Positions 36,601 through 36,935 of a DNA stretch of 36,935 bases are shown one piece after another. Source of the DNA: Sanchytrium tribonematis (Eukaryota; Sanchytriomycota; Sanchytriomycetes; Sanchytriales; Sanchytriaceae); NCBI GenBank assembly GCA_018985235.1, contig JADGIG010000032.1:1-36935 (forward strand), in the 5' to 3' direction. The number at the start of each line of letters is the position of its first letter. The first letter of the stretch is position 1. Below the pieces are notes generated by a model, which saw nothing but the letters and a program-made list of their open reading frames with translations, was not told the DNA's origin and did no database searches. A program made the translations under genes and the position numbers.

Positions 36601-36935
36601 GTCCAATGACTCTTGGGCGACAAAACAGTAGTCAATAGATCCTAAATCCTTATTAGCAGAAATAATACTTTCATATGGTAAGTTTTTGTGTTGAAGTACA
36701 TCAAGTAATTGAAGTTTGATTCTTTGAAAGTATACAATCAGGTCAATATCATCAATGACCTGAAATAAGAACGGAATAGTATTCACAAAAAACCCTATAG
36801 TATTTTCGAATTTAGGATCGTCTCTCAATGAGACTGGAGTGCAAACGGTGCAATCGTTTTCATTTAGATATTTTAACAAATGCAACCCAAACGTGCCGAA
36901 CAGAAAAGCGAAAGGTGCTATGTTCAAAAATTTAC
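33649..36935 (-). CDS. Non-ribosomal peptide synthetase, C-A-T-R module (N-terminus off window)
   Basis: The last 1,090 or so residues of a large multidomain enzyme; the frame is open to the right edge. Order: C-terminal half of a condensation domain (CTPVSLRDD...IGFFVNTIPF, NLPYESII), adenylation domain (A3 LFTSGSTGIPKGV, A5 MYGPTETT, A7 YNTGD, A8 GRKDFQVKVRGFRVELNEI, A10 lysine in NGKINVKG), a thiolation domain with phosphopantetheine serine (GGNSTMA), and a terminal NAD(P)-dependent thioester reductase (TGASGFVGSYIM, YVLSKLIAEKV) that would release the product as aldehyde or alcohol. It is not Lys2: the A-domain motifs differ. The pocket residues begin D-V-..Q, which I cannot assign. Substrate unknown. 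Confidence 0.9.
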   Translation of the reverse strand, partial: KFLNIAPFAFLFGTFGLHLLKYLNENDCTVCTPVSLRDDPKFENTIGFFVNTIPFLFQVIDDIDLIVYFQRIKLQLLDVLQHKNLPYESIISANKDLGSIDYCFVAQESLDVIGDVKTKILHNNSCKFDISVVVDYKKSGEMSLNMEFNQRKYSDLVATEFLNSYEALILELSLSRLSRPISSISLKNTRSLICQPYDTLVYKVGNTAHEIIDLSASIATNKPAIIFGETTISFKDLVEISNYYAQIICKNCRTQSYVGVFMDRRIEMIVSILSIWKAGCIFVPLDPKIPDDRLKFIVEQSNINFILFSDKMPFKVENSSLVALKNRSKFNPERNVSGEDVAYCLFTSGSTGIPKGVLITHFNLVSYITSLSQMQEISQTDKGSMMHTFTFDVSLQESMTALMNRCTLYLFQDEDMFNPQKIWEIIENQRLSHVSIPIIVFYKMLKFEYCPKHLVRIQLGGENLDKSRIPQWFKCNKNFEIWFMYGPTETTVACTTLKLNEHYEDLRNNIGQPLPGYNVWILDHNKNLLPIGVYGDLCVSGCGVGSGYLDAAKTKEKFFECSLLNKTRLVYNTGDIARITHDGFIQYLGRKDFQVKVRGFRVELNEIQSIISKVRNVEDCICLVLENRSEPYITAYVLGEVQIENIFLKCQSCLPYYMIPSAIVKLDAFPTQVNGKINVKGFPLPMEDDFFSSVIVEPESEIESNVRAKVADVLGIGPEKVSVTSSFFSIGGNSTMASKLSQFLDVKISIIFKYQSVRGIASFLGNRAQQADRDYLSDADIVDDVIIKSRSKQESQDTKILLTGASGFVGSYIMSNLSQKYKTTCAIRDPQINISKIHDLTLRYKYLENANFENIEFIDISKINVEEFHLILHCAAQVNFVDTYDSMKAFNVDFTKELLHNCYCSERQPKFIYISTLSCMDVESPTDSPNNYVLSKLIAEKVCLNYQRLNYPCSIYRIGQITGDSVYGQYFASDLISNMLSCIKKSKLIPDIEFEIEWTPVDIIAKEIESKMFSDQAVINFLPPKTYKIQDLVGCLPGSKLTEWKDWKSCNASQLGVFYSLLPDNFTLKSHSGHYNWETFPLDLELIKAYLINL

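Noticed and set aside
36918..36935. Possible 18-nt intron at the right edge of the NRPS gene (coding strand GTAAATTTTTGAACATAG)
   Set aside because: It fits the acceptor pattern, but it is in frame without a stop, and reading it as coding (KFLNIAPFAFLFG) gives a normal condensation-domain helix. The window edge hides the donor context.
1..36935. Nucleomorph origin, suggested by the tiny introns
   Set aside because: Nucleomorphs do not usually encode respiratory, transsulfuration, flagellar or NRPS genes, and SLA1 is fungal-like.
1..36935. Microsporidian origin, suggested by gene density
   Set aside because: Rieske protein, Pet191, IFT46, DRC10 and amino-acid metabolism are absent from microsporidia.
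33649..36935. NRPS as alpha-aminoadipate reductase Lys2
   Set aside because: The A-T-R order is shared, but the A domain has standard NRPS motifs (YGPTETT) where Lys2 has a TTETQRAV-type sequence, and a real condensation domain precedes it.

Overview
The window is nuclear DNA from a eukaryote with an extremely compact, AT-rich genome. I read 33 protein genes and one tRNA gene in 36.9 kb. The 33 gaps between neighbouring genes run from 5 to 197 bp (median 42 bp, about 2.1 kb in total), so roughly 94% of the DNA is genic. No gap exceeds 300 bp, and I see no transposon, CRISPR array, rRNA or long repeat.

Most likely source: a zoospore-forming early-diverging fungus or close relative (Cryptomycota/Rozella-like, aphelid or chytrid grade). 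Flagellar genes are present (IFT46, DRC10/IQCD), as is a Sla1-type endocytic adaptor with SHD1 and SAM domains, which is a fungal hallmark. There is also a full respiratory and Fe-S mitochondrial set (Rieske protein, Pet191/COA5, ISCA2, NFS1, Icp55) and a CaMKK/Ssp1-type kinase. The genus assignment is inference. TAA, TAG and TGA all end genes, so the genetic code looks standard.

Layout. 1-6.5 kb: IFT46 (C-terminal end), TOP1, an ADAM protease, a zinc-finger protein, Rieske protein, a KEOPS subunit. 6.5-13.5 kb: seryl-tRNA synthetase, two small unknowns, CTR9, a peptide transporter, one unknown. 13.5-18.9 kb: CCT5, ISCA2, RPT4, CDC50, TDP1. 19-25 kb: a tiny bHLH-like protein, Pet191, DRC10, RRP42, a minimal alkylguanine transferase, CaMKK, Icp55, tRNA-Thr(AGU). 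25.1-28.8 kb: a mini V-ATPase-type membrane protein, NFS1, PABPN1, cystathionine gamma-lyase, one unknown. 28.9-36.9 kb: a PrxQ/Dot5-type peroxiredoxin, an orphan 7TM protein, SLA1, and a large C-A-T-R non-ribosomal peptide synthetase running off the right edge.

The main discovery is the introns. Eleven genes look broken by a frameshift, but each is restored exactly, in the position expected from its family, by removing a single GT...AG intron of only 19 nt (nine cases) or 20 nt (two cases). All eleven end in a fixed A-Y-N-T-A-G, with an invariant A six bases from the 3' end that is the obvious branch-point candidate. The 5' sites share only GTA (one has GTT). No length is a multiple of three, so every retained intron would shift the frame. 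Packing is so tight that convergent stop codons lie 5-14 bp apart in seven of nine pairs and divergent start codons as little as 14 bp apart. Transcripts must therefore overlap neighbouring coding sequence or be almost leaderless.
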